A DNA stretch of 64,000 bases from Methanosarcina sp. MTP4 (GCF_000970045.1 NZ_CP009505.1:2604001-2668000); one strand, 5' to 3'. Positions 54,088-62,874 are shown, counted from the first letter of the stretch. The notes: generated from the sequence alone by a model not told the origin. A program made the numbers and translations.

Positions 54088-55398
54088 TCAGGACACCTCT
54101 TCGGCAAACTGCTGGTATTCGGCAATAGCTGTATAAACCCCGTCTACTCCGAACAGTTTCCTGTAGATCTCGTTGCCTTCCTTTTCCAGGTCAAGGTCCT
54201 TGAATTCCTCGGGGTGCAGGCATTTTGCCATATACATCATGTTCAGGAGGCTGCGGTCGATCGGCCTTCCCCTGCAGTACGGGTAGAAGCAGTCGTAGAC
54301 ATGCCCGTTTTTCACTGCCGGGATTTCTGACAGTTCGGGGGTTTCCATTACGAAGTCCTTTCCGGTCTGGCCATCCCAGGTGCTCCAGGCAACGAAAATG
54401 TATTCAGGGTTCCAGGCAACGATCTGTTCCGGAGCCACGTTTATCTCTTCCCCCTCGCACTCTTTCGCAAGGTTATCCCCGCCTGCAAGGGTGAGAGGTT
54501 CGTACACTGCCTCGGTCCTAGTAAAGTCCCGGCCTTCCACGGAATCGTAAAACCCTTTCTTCGCACCCCTGGGAGCAAAATAAACGGTAGGGATTTCACT
54601 TTCATCAAGCTGGTCAGTGACCGATTTTACCATGTCGACCTTTGACTGGACAAAGTTCTCTAGGTCTTCGGCTTCCTCTCCCCGGTCAAGCACCTCTCCT
54701 AAAAGCCTCATGAGGGCATAGTCTTCCTCAAAGGTAAACCCGGTACCTGCATCCACGCAGGGACAGCCAACCTTTTCCTCAATCAGGTCTCCGCGGCTGT
54801 ACCAGAGGGCGTCGAAGACCACGTCAGGTTTCAAAAGGGCCATGGTTTCGTAATCAATTTCCTTGCGCGTATTGGTCTCGGGAAGCTCATCAAGCTGCCC
54901 TCCTCCATAAACCTGCAGGCCTTCCCAAGCACCCAGGGCAATTTTGTTGTCATTGACGTCCCTGGGAAGTACGCAGCCTCCCCGCGTGCACTCGTCCGTT
55001 GCAACAAATTTGTCAAGGTCACCGAAAGCTATGATAATCCTGGAATTATCCGGGTTTGTGGTTATGATCCTTTCCACAGGCCTGTAAAAAGTTACCTGGC
55101 GGTCGTGCATATCTGTGATCGTCTTTGCTTTTCCGTCCCAGAAGCTGTAGATGAAAGCCGCATCCCCTACATCGTCAAGGGAATAGCTCCCTTCCCCGAG
55201 CATGTAGGCGCAGACCGCATCTGCCAGTTCTTCTTCGGAAATCTCCCCGTCCCCTCCCCCGCAGGGAAGTTCGGCAGCAGAGGCAGCCACAGGGTTCACG
55301 AAAAGCAGCCCGATACATATGAAAAGCAAAAGTCCGGCAAGCAAACCGGATGATGGTTTAGGCACCGATGGCAATTTCATCGCGGATGACAACTTCAT
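54088..55398 (-). CDS. FecB/BtuF-type substrate-binding protein with EF-hand/dockerin-like N-terminus
   Basis: ATG 55398 is chosen because aggaggg lies 8 nt before it; a GTG directly precedes it. It overlaps the stop of the upstream gene (TGATG). The protein has a signal peptide (LLAGLLLFICIGLLFVNPVA). A short calcium-binding-like module follows (GDGEISEEELADAVCAYML, residues about 49-67), then the Peripla_BP_2 fold (VERIITTNPDNSRIIIAF, KPDVVFDALWYSRGDLIEEK, AWNPEYIFVAWSTWDGQTG). There is no C-terminal anchor. It is unusually cysteine-rich (ECTRGGC, GCPCVDAG, DCFYPYCRG), which could bind metal or form disulfides. The substrate is probably a metal chelate. Confidence 0.88.
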   Translation of the reverse strand: MKLSSAMKLPSVPKPSSGLLAGLLLFICIGLLFVNPVAASAAELPCGGGDGEISEEELADAVCAYMLGEGSYSLDDVGDAAFIYSFWDGKAKTITDMHDRQVTFYRPVERIITTNPDNSRIIIAFGDLDKFVATDECTRGGCVLPRDVNDNKIALGAWEGLQVYGGGQLDELPETNTRKEIDYETMALLKPDVVFDALWYSRGDLIEEKVGCPCVDAGTGFTFEEDYALMRLLGEVLDRGEEAEDLENFVQSKVDMVKSVTDQLDESEIPTVYFAPRGAKKGFYDSVEGRDFTRTEAVYEPLTLAGGDNLAKECEGEEINVAPEQIVAWNPEYIFVAWSTWDGQTGKDFVMETPELSEIPAVKNGHVYDCFYPYCRGRPIDRSLLNMMYMAKCLHPEEFKDLDLEKEGNEIYRKLFGVDGVYTAIAEYQQFAEEVS

Positions 55399-56081
55399 CA
55401 CTTTCTCCCTCCTGATATCTTTCTCCCTCCACCTATCTCTCTTCCTCCGCTTATTTTCATTTTAAATAGAGAAGCACAGATAAGCAAACCAAGGGAAGCA
55501 ATACCAATCCCAAACCCGGGAGCGGAACTGCCAGATTCCTCGGAACCGGCTTTACTTGAATCAGAGGCTGTTGAAGACCCTGTCTGGCTTTTGCTTCCGC
55601 TGGCAGGCAGGATAGAATTAGGGTCGCTTACGCTTTCCCACCTTTCCTTTCCCTCGTTCAGTTCAGGGGTCTGCACGAGCAGGTCAACCCATTCTCCCGT
55701 AAAACTGTCCTTTCCTCCGGCAGGTGAGGCTATTACCCTGTACCTTATTTCCGTTTCATCAAGCACGGAAAAAGCGATCATCCCGGCTTCCCGGTCCACT
55801 TCGAAATGGGCTGCATCCGAAACGTCGGCATCTTTATCAGGAAAACGGAAACCTTCCGGAATCTTTTCAACAATTCCGACCGCAAGAGGGGCTTCCCCCT
55901 CGATATTCAGTACGATTTCAACTTCCTCGTCGGCTCCGAAAGCTTCCGGAGCCACCCTGGTTACGGATTTTATTTCCTCATAACTGGCAGCGCTTACCCC
56001 TGCAGGCAACAGCACGAAAATGGCCAGAAGCAGCAGGAAAGACAGCGAAACTCCTGCTCTTATTCTTTCTTTTCTTATCAT
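55398..56081 (-). CDS. Secreted surface protein with C-terminal anchor, co-encoded with metal transporter
   Basis: ATG 56081 (MIRKERIRAGVSLSFLLL) gives a standard signal peptide with gagggtg before it; ATG 56099 is an alternative. The mature region is a beta-sandwich-like domain of about 130 residues (EVEIVLNIEGEAPLAVGIVE, EKIPEGFRFPDKDADVSD). A Ser/Gly-rich linker (SSTASDSSKAGSEESGSS) and a C-terminal helix (PGFGIGIASLGLLICASLF) follow, with a basic tail of GGGRKI-type repeats. This resembles PGF-CTERM-like anchored proteins, with an untypical tail. It overlaps the binding-protein gene start, so it is likely part of the same uptake system. It may hold the ligand or receptor at the surface. 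Confidence 0.75.
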   Translation of the reverse strand: MIRKERIRAGVSLSFLLLLAIFVLLPAGVSAASYEEIKSVTRVAPEAFGADEEVEIVLNIEGEAPLAVGIVEKIPEGFRFPDKDADVSDAAHFEVDREAGMIAFSVLDETEIRYRVIASPAGGKDSFTGEWVDLLVQTPELNEGKERWESVSDPNSILPASGSKSQTGSSTASDSSKAGSEESGSSAPGFGIGIASLGLLICASLFKMKISGGREIGGGRKISGGRK

Positions 56082-56176
56082 ATGCACCCTCGTCAACATT
56101 TTACCCCATTAAACGGATTAAAAATGACACCCTTCATTGCAACGGATACTAACTTGAACAGCAACGGATACCCGCT

Positions 56177-56941
56177 TCAGCTGGACTCCCCGGAAATAAG
56201 GGACCCGACAATGAATTCAATTTCAGGGAGGAAGACCTCGAACTCCCTGCCTGCAAGCCCTGCCTGAAAAAGCTCATCGCTCGGAGGAATGATACTCAAC
56301 ACGCGCTCCTCTCCCACAGCCCCCAGCATTGCAGTCCTGCCACTTCCATCAACTTTGTTAAAGATAAAATGCAGTTTTTTGCCAGCTCTGTCGCACAACT
56401 CCGCGACCTTTTCCGAAAGCCTGATGGATTCGTAAGAGGGGTCCAGTACCATTAAAATGAGGTCGCACCCTTCCTCTACCCCCCTTCCGAAATGTTCAAC
56501 CCCGGCTTCCGTGTCCACAAGCACGAAGTCCCGGCTTCCGGTGGAGATATTTTTCAGGAAGTGTTTTGCAAGCGCACCCATGGGACAGGCACAACCCTCC
56601 CCGAAATCATGAATCTTGCCCACTGAAACCATTTTTATGTTCCCGTTAGTAGCCACGTAAGGCCGGGGGATATCGGCGATATTCCAGTTTTCTTCAAACA
56701 ATTCGGGTTTCTCACCTTTTTTCATCGCACCCATCATCTTCTCAATAAGGGTCTTCTTGCCTCCCAGAAAGTTCATGAAATCTTCAGGTAGTTCAAGCCC
56801 AAGCTGCCTGTGAAGCCCGAAATTCGACTCGTCACTGTCCACCACAAGGACATTGTAGCCTTTATCAGCCATCGACTTTGCAAGCAGAGCAGTAACCGTG
56901 CTCTTGCCGCTTCCTCCTTTTCCGCAAACCAGAATTTTCAT
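56177..56941 (-). CDS. cooC: CooC-type nickel-insertion ATPase
   Basis: The 254-residue MinD/SIMIBI-class ATPase has the deviant P-loop CGKGGSGKSTVTALLAK at the N-terminus, VVDSDES as switch I, and GEGCACPMGALAKHFL, the CxC motif that in CooC dimers binds nickel. VLVDTEAGVEHFGRG follows (Walker B region). CooC loads nickel into carbon monoxide dehydrogenase. No CODH gene is in the window. The gene is first in the minus-strand block that continues with the surface protein and FecCD-type transporter, 78 nt downstream. The ATG has aaggtgaaaaa before it. Related MinD-like proteins exist, but the CxC favours CooC. Confidence 0.9.
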   Translation of the reverse strand: MKILVCGKGGSGKSTVTALLAKSMADKGYNVLVVDSDESNFGLHRQLGLELPEDFMNFLGGKKTLIEKMMGAMKKGEKPELFEENWNIADIPRPYVATNGNIKMVSVGKIHDFGEGCACPMGALAKHFLKNISTGSRDFVLVDTEAGVEHFGRGVEEGCDLILMVLDPSYESIRLSEKVAELCDRAGKKLHFIFNKVDGSGRTAMLGAVGEERVLSIIPPSDELFQAGLAGREFEVFLPEIEFIVGSLISGESS

Positions 56942-57298
56942 TTTTTCACCTTTTACTCCATAGCAAGCAAACTTAGCAATAAAACAAAGAAAAATATGAT
57001 CTTAACATATTTTCATAAATAATATGAATACTAATTTAACATAATATTAAATAAATTAATACAAGATCATATTATTTTTTATTTTTTTATGCACAATAGA
57101 GAAAAATAGTTCATAGTGATAAAAGTTTCGAAATGGATCAATCAAAGAAAACTTAATAAAAATATTATAGAATATGCGCAGACATATAAATCAAAGATAG
57201 TCAGACATATAGGTCAAAAAAGAAGGAGATAAAGAGGACCCGAAAGGGAATTTCCTTAGAAAAGAGATTCGGGACCAAAAGGGCAGATCAAAGCCAGA
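56942..57298. other. AT-rich spacer upstream of cooC
   Basis: No gene is seen. The segment 56990-57090 is extremely AT-rich, with several candidate TATA boxes for the minus strand. At 57180-57215 agacatataaatcaaagatag and agacatataggtcaaaaaag form a short direct repeat. Confidence 0.4.
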
Positions 57299-57455
57299 AC
57301 CAGCAAGTTAAAAGGGGTAGGAACAAAAAGCAAGAAAACGGAAAACCAGCAAGTTAAAGAGATAGGAACAAAAAGCAAGAAAGCAGGAAACTAGAAAGTT
57401 AAAAGGAATAGAAAATCAGATCAAAGAATAGGAAAACAACTTAAAAGGAATAGAA
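57299..57455. repeat. Degenerate ~45-bp tandem repeat (cagcaagttaaaaggggtag)
   Basis: Three to four imperfect units containing aggaacaaaaagcaagaaa lie downstream of the small gene at 57473 (minus strand). Purine-rich on the plus strand, no ORF. Confidence 0.75.
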
Positions 57456-57472
57456 ATTGTAAAAAAATAGTT

Positions 57473-57658
57473 TCAGAATGCTGAATCAACATAATCAACA
57501 GGTCGCTTGAAAACAGCCCTTATTACACCATTCTCATCCATTTCGTCAGCGAACTTGATCAGTTCCCAGCCTTCAATTCCCAGATTATTAAGGTCCTCTT
57601 TTGTTTTCGACAGATCACTGTATCTAAGCGCTTTTATATCGTATTCCCAAACATTCAT
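57473..57658 (-). CDS. Small DUF4177-like protein
   Basis: The 61-residue protein starts MNVWEYDIKALRYSDLSKTK and continues EDLNNLGIEGWELIKFADEM and VIRAVFKRPVDY. The pattern of an N-terminal strand, a helix with LNxLGxEGWEL, and a final strand ending FKRP is that of DUF4177-type small proteins. Their function is unknown. The ATG at 57658 follows actggagatgctggtgt (ggag at about 11 nt). It stands alone. Confidence 0.75.
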   Translation of the reverse strand: MNVWEYDIKALRYSDLSKTKEDLNNLGIEGWELIKFADEMDENGVIRAVFKRPVDYVDSAF

Positions 57659-57855
57659 ACACCAGCATCTCCAGTAAAGTTGGATAATATTAGTTCATAT
57701 ATTAACAGGGAATACATGCTATATGTAACTTTTTAAAAAATAGATTTGCGATGAAATCAAGTAAAATTGCGTATTGGAGATTTCCAAATATTTTTATGTG
57801 AATATTTTTACGCATTCACATATTTATTGTTCCTGCATTGATCCGGGGCAGTATT

Positions 57856-57975
57856 CCCATATGGAGACCGAATTTTTTTGCAGGGATGGAAAATTCAAGC
57901 GCCAGGGACAAGCTTTGCACTTGCGACATATTGATAGGATTTTTCGGCAAAAATTTTGATGTCAACGTTGCAGGC
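57856..57975 (-). pseudogene. Decayed fragment of a third amrS radical SAM gene
   Basis: Read on the minus strand, the segment encodes NVDIKIFAEKSYQYVASAKL and, after a stop and frame change, FSIPAKKFGLHMG. These align with NIDIKAFTEEFYHDVVSAKL and SSVLAKKLGLHVE in the amrS gene at 39812-40849, and with the paralogue at 60255-61289. Spacing between the two blocks is nearly preserved. Only about 40 codons remain, without the radical SAM cysteines. The relic lies 2.3 kb from the intact paralogue, so it may descend from a local duplication. Confidence 0.7.
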
Positions 57976-58092
57976 ATTCGTTTAAAGGTTAAAATACTGC
58001 AATAGAAAGCACCCGCCTATATGGTTTCTATTACTAACAGGGTTAATTGTGCTTCGATTGTTTTGTGTGAAATCGGGGGTGTTTATCCGGAT

Positions 58093-58115
58093 TCATATAT
58101 ATACAATATATAAAA
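58093..58115 (+). promoter_or_regulatory. TATA region of the histidine kinase gene
   Basis: The stretch attcatatatatacaatata would place the transcription start near 58120-58135. This is downstream of the earliest in-frame start (58049) and supports an internal start at 58160 or 58175. Confidence 0.45.
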
Positions 58116-58159
58116 TTTCAAAAATATTTTATACTACATTTAACAGATACATTTTCAGG

Positions 58160-60187
58160 ATGCAATGCGGGGAGATGAAATTTAACATAACCCTTAAGCC
58201 ATCTCTTATTAAGCTGGGGTTATTCCTGATCGGAACAGGCATACTCTATACGATCAGCCTTAATAACTACCTGTTCTTTCGCATTGTGGTAAACCAGTTT
58301 AACGTCATAATAGCTTACATGGTTTTCATAATAGTATGGAAATCAAAAGTTGTTTCGGAAAACCGATACCTTACATTCATCGGGACAGCACTTTTTTTCA
58401 TAGCATGTCTTGGGTTTTTACGCGCATTTACATATGAAGGAATAAACGTTTTTCCCGGGTATGGGGCAAACCTTCCGGCACAGCTCTGGATAGCTATAAG
58501 GTACCTGGGAGGAGTCTCCTTTTTTGTAGCCCCGCTGCTTTTGACAGGCTTTGTAGAGGATGGAAACCGACATACAAAAACTAATGGAAATGAACAGTTT
58601 GCCTGGAAAGTGTTTCTCGTATATGCCGTAATTACGGCAACTCTCCTGCTTTCGATCTTCCATTACAGGAACTTTCCGGACTGTTATGTGAAAGGGGTCG
58701 GGCTTACTCCTTTTAAAATCTTAAGCGAATATATTATCTCTTTCCTGCTGATCAGTTCGCTGGTTCTTCTGCATCAAAAAAGAGACAGATTCGAAAAACA
58801 TGTTTTCAGGATACTTACGGCAGCCATAACAGTGTCTATCTTCGCGGAGCTGGCTCTTACCTACTACACATACACAGAAGAGATTTTCAACTTTATAGGG
58901 CACATTTTTAATGTCCTGTCTTTTTACCTGATCTACATAGCGATCGTGGAAACAGGCTTTGACGAACCCTTCAACCTTCTTTTCAGGGAACTTAAATTCA
59001 GAGAAGAAGCCCTGAGGAGAGAAACTACTTTCCTTAAGGACGACCAGGGCCGAATCTACAGGATGCTCGGAGTGGAGAAAACCAAAGCTGCCAGTGAGCT
59101 TACAGTGGAAGACCTGCAGGCAAAAACCGAACAATACAGCTCATTAGTACAGAACCTCCAGGGACTTATCGGCTTTCAATTTAGCGAAAAAGGCAATCCG
59201 GTATTCATCGACGGGGCTGTGGAAGAGATCACGGCTTACAGCAAAAAGGACTTTATTTCCGGGAAATTGAAGTGGGCCGAAATAGTCTTACCCGAAGACC
59301 AGCCGCTAATTTTTGAAAACATGAAAATGGTGGAATCTAACCCGGATTCCGCTCTCGAGCTGGAATACAGAATACGGAGAAAAGACGGAGAAATAAGGTG
59401 GGTAAGGGAAATTATGCAGCGCATTCCCGGAGATTCCGGAAGCTCCGGAAAATTCCAGGGTTTTGTTCATGACATTACCAAACGTAGAATGGCTGAAGAA
59501 ACCCTTACCAGGACAGAGGAAGCCCGAATAAAAGAGATCCATCACAGGATTAAAAATAACCTGCAGGTGATCTCATCACTACTCAGCCTCCAGGCGGAAA
59601 AGTTCAGCGATAAGGAAATCCTTGAAGCATTTAGGGAAAGCCAGAACCGTGTAGTTTCCATGGCCCTGATTCATGAAGAACTGTACCAGGGAAAGGATAT
59701 GGAAACCCTTGATTTTGCAGTTTATCTCCGGAAGCTGACTTCGGAACTTCTAAGTTCTTATAGCATAGGAAATGAGGGCGTTAGCCTGAAACTGGACATT
59801 GAGCCGATTTATATGGAAATGGATACTGCTGTCCCCCTGGGGATTATTGTAAACGAGCTCGTTTCGAATTCCCTGAAGCACGCCTTTCCTGAAGGAAAAG
59901 GAGGAGAAATCCGGATAAACCTGTCAAAATCGGAGAATTATGAAAATGAAAGGGAAGACAGTAGTTCCGAAACCAAAAAAGGCTGCAAAAGTGAAAATGA
60001 CATGCAGTATGCCCTGAGAGTAGTCGACAACGGGAAGGGCTTTCCTGAAAAAATGGATTTTAAGAATACGGATTCCCTCGGCCTCCAGCTTGTAAACATT
60101 CTCGTTGAACAGATAGATGGAAGTGTCGAACTCAAAAGGAACAACGGAACCGAATTCAAGATCAGGTTCAATAAGGCAGGAAATTAA
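58160..60187 (+). CDS. Membrane histidine kinase with MASE3-type sensor, PAS and HisKA_2 domains
   Basis: The frame is open from 58049, but the TATA box near 58100 favours ATG 58160 or 58175 (MKFNITLKPSLIKLG). The N-terminal 260 residues hold about seven membrane helices of the MASE3 type (FVAPLLLTGFVEDGNRH between helices). A coiled-coil linker comes next (FRELKFREEALRRETTF), then a PAS domain (SSLVQNLQGLIGFQFSEKGN, YRIRRKDGEIRWVREIMQRI). HisKA_2 follows with phosphoacceptor His in IKEIHHRIKNNLQVISSLLS, and a HATPase domain (GIIVNELVSNSLKHAFPEGK, VVDNGKGFPEKMD, SLGLQLVNILVEQI). It should sense a membrane-associated or small-molecule signal and pass phosphate to a response regulator, none of which is adjacent. 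The catalytic motifs are intact. Confidence 0.9.
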   Translation: MQCGEMKFNITLKPSLIKLGLFLIGTGILYTISLNNYLFFRIVVNQFNVIIAYMVFIIVWKSKVVSENRYLTFIGTALFFIACLGFLRAFTYEGINVFPGYGANLPAQLWIAIRYLGGVSFFVAPLLLTGFVEDGNRHTKTNGNEQFAWKVFLVYAVITATLLLSIFHYRNFPDCYVKGVGLTPFKILSEYIISFLLISSLVLLHQKRDRFEKHVFRILTAAITVSIFAELALTYYTYTEEIFNFIGHIFNVLSFYLIYIAIVETGFDEPFNLLFRELKFREEALRRETTFLKDDQGRIYRMLGVEKTKAASELTVEDLQAKTEQYSSLVQNLQGLIGFQFSEKGNPVFIDGAVEEITAYSKKDFISGKLKWAEIVLPEDQPLIFENMKMVESNPDSALELEYRIRRKDGEIRWVREIMQRIPGDSGSSGKFQGFVHDITKRRMAEETLTRTEEARIKEIHHRIKNNLQVISSLLSLQAEKFSDKEILEAFRESQNRVVSMALIHEELYQGKDMETLDFAVYLRKLTSELLSSYSIGNEGVSLKLDIEPIYMEMDTAVPLGIIVNELVSNSLKHAFPEGKGGEIRINLSKSENYENEREDSSSETKKGCKSENDMQYALRVVDNGKGFPEKMDFKNTDSLGLQLVNILVEQIDGSVELKRNNGTEFKIRFNKAGN

Positions 60188-60254
60188 AGGGAAGTAAATC
60201 GAAATCAAATTGAGCCAGGACTGTAATTTGCTCAAAAAACTGTAATCTGCCTGA

Positions 60255-61289
60255 TTAAGCTTTTGAAAACCCCGGATATTCCCCGACAATCGGGATGTGC
60301 TCCCCGCATTTCGGGCAGGTCTTTTCGGGACTTATGTTGTATTCCTGGACTTCCATGAATCCCCTGTCAATCAGAAGGGTGCCGCATTCCGGACAATATG
60401 TATTCTCATGCGGGTGCCCGGCTACATTTCCCACGTACACGAAGCGCATCCCTTCCTCAAGAGCAATCGAACGCGCCCTGTCAAGAGTTTCCACAGGTGT
60501 CGGAAACAGGTCTTTCATCATATAATGGGGATAAAAACGGTTGAAATGAAGCGGGGTATCTTTCCCCAGGTTTTTACAGACCCAGCGGGAGAGTTCCCGG
60601 ATTTCGTCGGAAGAATCGTTGTGGGTGGGGATGATAAGGTTAACAACCTCCACATGTATCCCGAGTTTTTTTGCAAGAAGCGTTGTTTCGAGCACAGGAG
60701 CAAGTTTTGCACTGCAGATATCCCTGTAGAACTCTTCGGTAAAAGCCTTGATGTCCACACTAAAGGCGTCAAGGTATGGGGCTATTTTTTCAAGGGCTTC
60801 GGGGCTAATGTAGCCGTTTGTAACGTAGCTGGTCATAAGTCCTGCTTCCTTTGCCAGCTTCGCCCCATCATAAGTGTACTCGTACCAGACTGTAGGTTCA
60901 TTGTAAGTAAAGGAAACCGACTGGCACCCTGCCATCTTTGTCTGCTGGACAAGCTGCTGTGGGCTGAGACTTGCCGTATAAGCTTCTTCCAGAGGAACCT
61001 GGGAAAGAGTCCAGTTCTGGCAGTGCTTACAGCGGAAATTGCAGCCTATAGTCCCTACCGAGTACGCAAAAGACCCCGGATAGAAGTGAAAAAGCGGTTT
61101 TTTTTCGATATGCTCCACCCCTTCGCTTGAGACGGTTCCGTAGACAAGGGAAAAAAGGCTGCCTTCGCAGTTTTCCCGGACTCCGCAGATACCCCTTTTA
61201 CCGGGAGCTATTTTGCACCGGTGGGCGCAGAGGGAGCAGCGGACCTTATTTTCCCTGAGTTTTTCGTAAAACATCGCTTCGTGAATCAT
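60255..61289 (-). CDS. amrS: AmmeMemoRadiSam-system radical SAM enzyme, paralogue 2
   Basis: The 344-residue protein is collinear with the gene at 39812-40849: CSLCAHRCKIAPGKRGICG, radical SAM motif CNFRCKHCQNWTLSQ, SFTYNEPTVWYEYTYDGAKL, VTNGYISPEALEKIAPYLDA, and C-terminal zinc ribbon CPECGTLLI with CPKCGEHIPI. It ends at GEYPGFSKA without the expanded repeat seen in paralogue 1. Radical SAM chemistry is expected; the substrate is unknown. It converges with the histidine kinase gene, 67 nt apart. Both paralogues are intact, so they may act on different targets. Confidence 0.92.
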   Translation of the reverse strand: MIHEAMFYEKLRENKVRCSLCAHRCKIAPGKRGICGVRENCEGSLFSLVYGTVSSEGVEHIEKKPLFHFYPGSFAYSVGTIGCNFRCKHCQNWTLSQVPLEEAYTASLSPQQLVQQTKMAGCQSVSFTYNEPTVWYEYTYDGAKLAKEAGLMTSYVTNGYISPEALEKIAPYLDAFSVDIKAFTEEFYRDICSAKLAPVLETTLLAKKLGIHVEVVNLIIPTHNDSSDEIRELSRWVCKNLGKDTPLHFNRFYPHYMMKDLFPTPVETLDRARSIALEEGMRFVYVGNVAGHPHENTYCPECGTLLIDRGFMEVQEYNISPEKTCPKCGEHIPIVGEYPGFSKA

Positions 61290-61486
61290 GGAAAGACCCT
61301 ATACAGATGATGGTTCTTAACGGATTAATAGCTAATTTCCTGAGAAATGTTCACAAGTCACAAAAATCCTGAAAAAACATTCATAAACCAAAAAAATCCT
61401 GAAAAAACGTTCAAAAATTGAAATTTTGTTCAATATTCAGCTTAATAGAAAATATTGAAATGGGAGGGGCCTGAAAGGCACCCCAT

Positions 61487-62596
61487 TCAAATCTCAACCA
61501 GTTCATAATCCCTGTTCCCAAGCCCGATCTTTTCCCCGTATTCGAGCTGGTGGGTGCCGTCCACTTTTGGCCAGGCCCCTTTGAACTTGTCAGCCCCGGC
61601 TTCGTGGTTGCACTGCAGGGAAGAGCCCTTGAATCCGACCTGTTTGTTCACGAGGTCGTAGCTTGCCTGGTCCAGGGCAACCGGGTCCGTTGAGGCGAGA
61701 ATCCCTATGTCAGGCACGATAGGGGCATCACTCCAGGGCACGCAGTCGCAGTCAGGAGTTATATTGAGCAGGAAGTTGATGTACCCGACCCTTTCCTGCT
61801 TGTCCTTTACTGCCCCATAGGCGTATTCGGTCAGACATTCGAGGAATTCGGGGATGTCCGTTTCCCAGTTCAGGTCGATGGCTTCTTCAGGGCAGACTTC
61901 CATGCACTGTCCGCAGCTTATGCAGATGGAAGGGTCGAGCTTCGAGGAATCTCCCTCGATTGAAGCGGCACCCACAGGGCAGATTTCCACGCATTTCCCG
62001 CAGGCTATGCACCTTTCTTCAACCACGTGAGGACTTGTAGGGTAATGCTGGTCCTTTTTCCCGGCAGCAGGGGCACAGCCCATAGCCAGGTTCTTGATCG
62101 CCCCTCCGAAACCTGCAACGATGTGCCCCTTGAAATGCGACATCACGACCATGGAATCGGCTGCCACGATATCGGACCCGATTTTTACGGACTTGAAGTG
62201 CTTTTGCCTGATTTCGACCTCGGCTATGTTCTGGCTCTTCAGCCCGTCGGAAATGATCAGCGGAGCCCGGACCACGGAGTAATCAAACCCATGTTCGATT
62301 GCCGTTGTCAGGTGGTCAACTGCATTGTGCCGGCTCCCCGAATAGAGGGTGTTTGTGTCCGTGACAAAAGGTTTTCCCCCTGAAGCCCGGATTTTGTCGA
62401 CAACCTGCCGGACGAAGACAGGGTTGATGTACCCGTCGTTTCCGTATTCCCCAAAATGGACCTTGATTGCCGTCAGGTCGTCTACCCCTAAAAGTTCGAC
62501 AAAACCTGCAGCATCAAAAAGCCGCTGAATCTTACTGATCGTGTTATCCCTGGGGTTTTGTGCCCTCAGGCCTGTAAAATATACCTTGCTTGCCGT
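61487..62596 (-). CDS. DUF362 protein with two 4Fe-4S clusters, apparent ACG start
   Basis: The 369-residue protein has an N-terminal DUF362 region (ASKVYFTGLRAQNPRDNTIS, HFGEYGNDGYINPVFV, PFVTDTNTLYSGSR, MVVMSHFKGHIVAGFGGAIK). Two ferredoxin motifs follow (CIACGKCVEICPVGA and CISCGQCMEVCPEEA), then a C-terminal DUF362 part (ILASTDPVALDQASYDLV). The reading frame continues without interruption to codon ACG at 62596-62594, just where homologues would begin M-A/S-SKVYF. A canonical ggaggg lies 6 nt before it, and TAA lies in frame before that. No ATG, GTG or TTG occurs in frame until GTG 62275, 107 codons in. The protein is probably a cytoplasmic electron carrier or iron-sulfur enzyme of unknown role. 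Confidence 0.85.
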   Translation of the reverse strand, partial: TASKVYFTGLRAQNPRDNTISKIQRLFDAAGFVELLGVDDLTAIKVHFGEYGNDGYINPVFVRQVVDKIRASGGKPFVTDTNTLYSGSRHNAVDHLTTAIEHGFDYSVVRAPLIISDGLKSQNIAEVEIRQKHFKSVKIGSDIVAADSMVVMSHFKGHIVAGFGGAIKNLAMGCAPAAGKKDQHYPTSPHVVEERCIACGKCVEICPVGAASIEGDSSKLDPSICISCGQCMEVCPEEAIDLNWETDIPEFLECLTEYAYGAVKDKQERVGYINFLLNITPDCDCVPWSDAPIVPDIGILASTDPVALDQASYDLVNKQVGFKGSSLQCNHEAGADKFKGAWPKVDGTHQLEYGEKIGLGNRDYELVEI

Positions 62597-62779
62597 ATGA
62601 GTCCCTCCTTATGAAAAAGAATCAAATTGATGTCCCTTTATGACCTTTTATTCTTCTAATGTCTATTTTAGTTTTATTTTATCCTGGATTTTGTCCTTGT
62701 TTTATCCTTAAACTACGTAATCAAGAAAGTCCTGTTTCCTTTTAGGCATTGCGCTTTCCAAAAACCGGGAAAGCTATTT

Positions 62780-62874
62780 CATCCACATAATATCAAAAAA
62801 GGAGGCATTTTCCATCCACATAGTATCAAAAACAAGGAGGCATTTTCCATCCACATGATATCAAAAAACAAGGA
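62780..62874. repeat. ~37-bp tandem repeat (aaggaggcattttccatcca)
   Basis: Three imperfect units (atccacataatatcaaaaaa then ggaggcattttcc) lie in the 460-nt spacer between the DUF362 gene and nudC. The rest of the spacer has no gene; 62640-62740 is T-rich on the plus strand. Confidence 0.88.

Noticed and set aside
57774-57959. 61-codon plus-strand ORF before the histidine kinase
   Set aside because: It lies antisense to the amrS relic and has no ribosome site.
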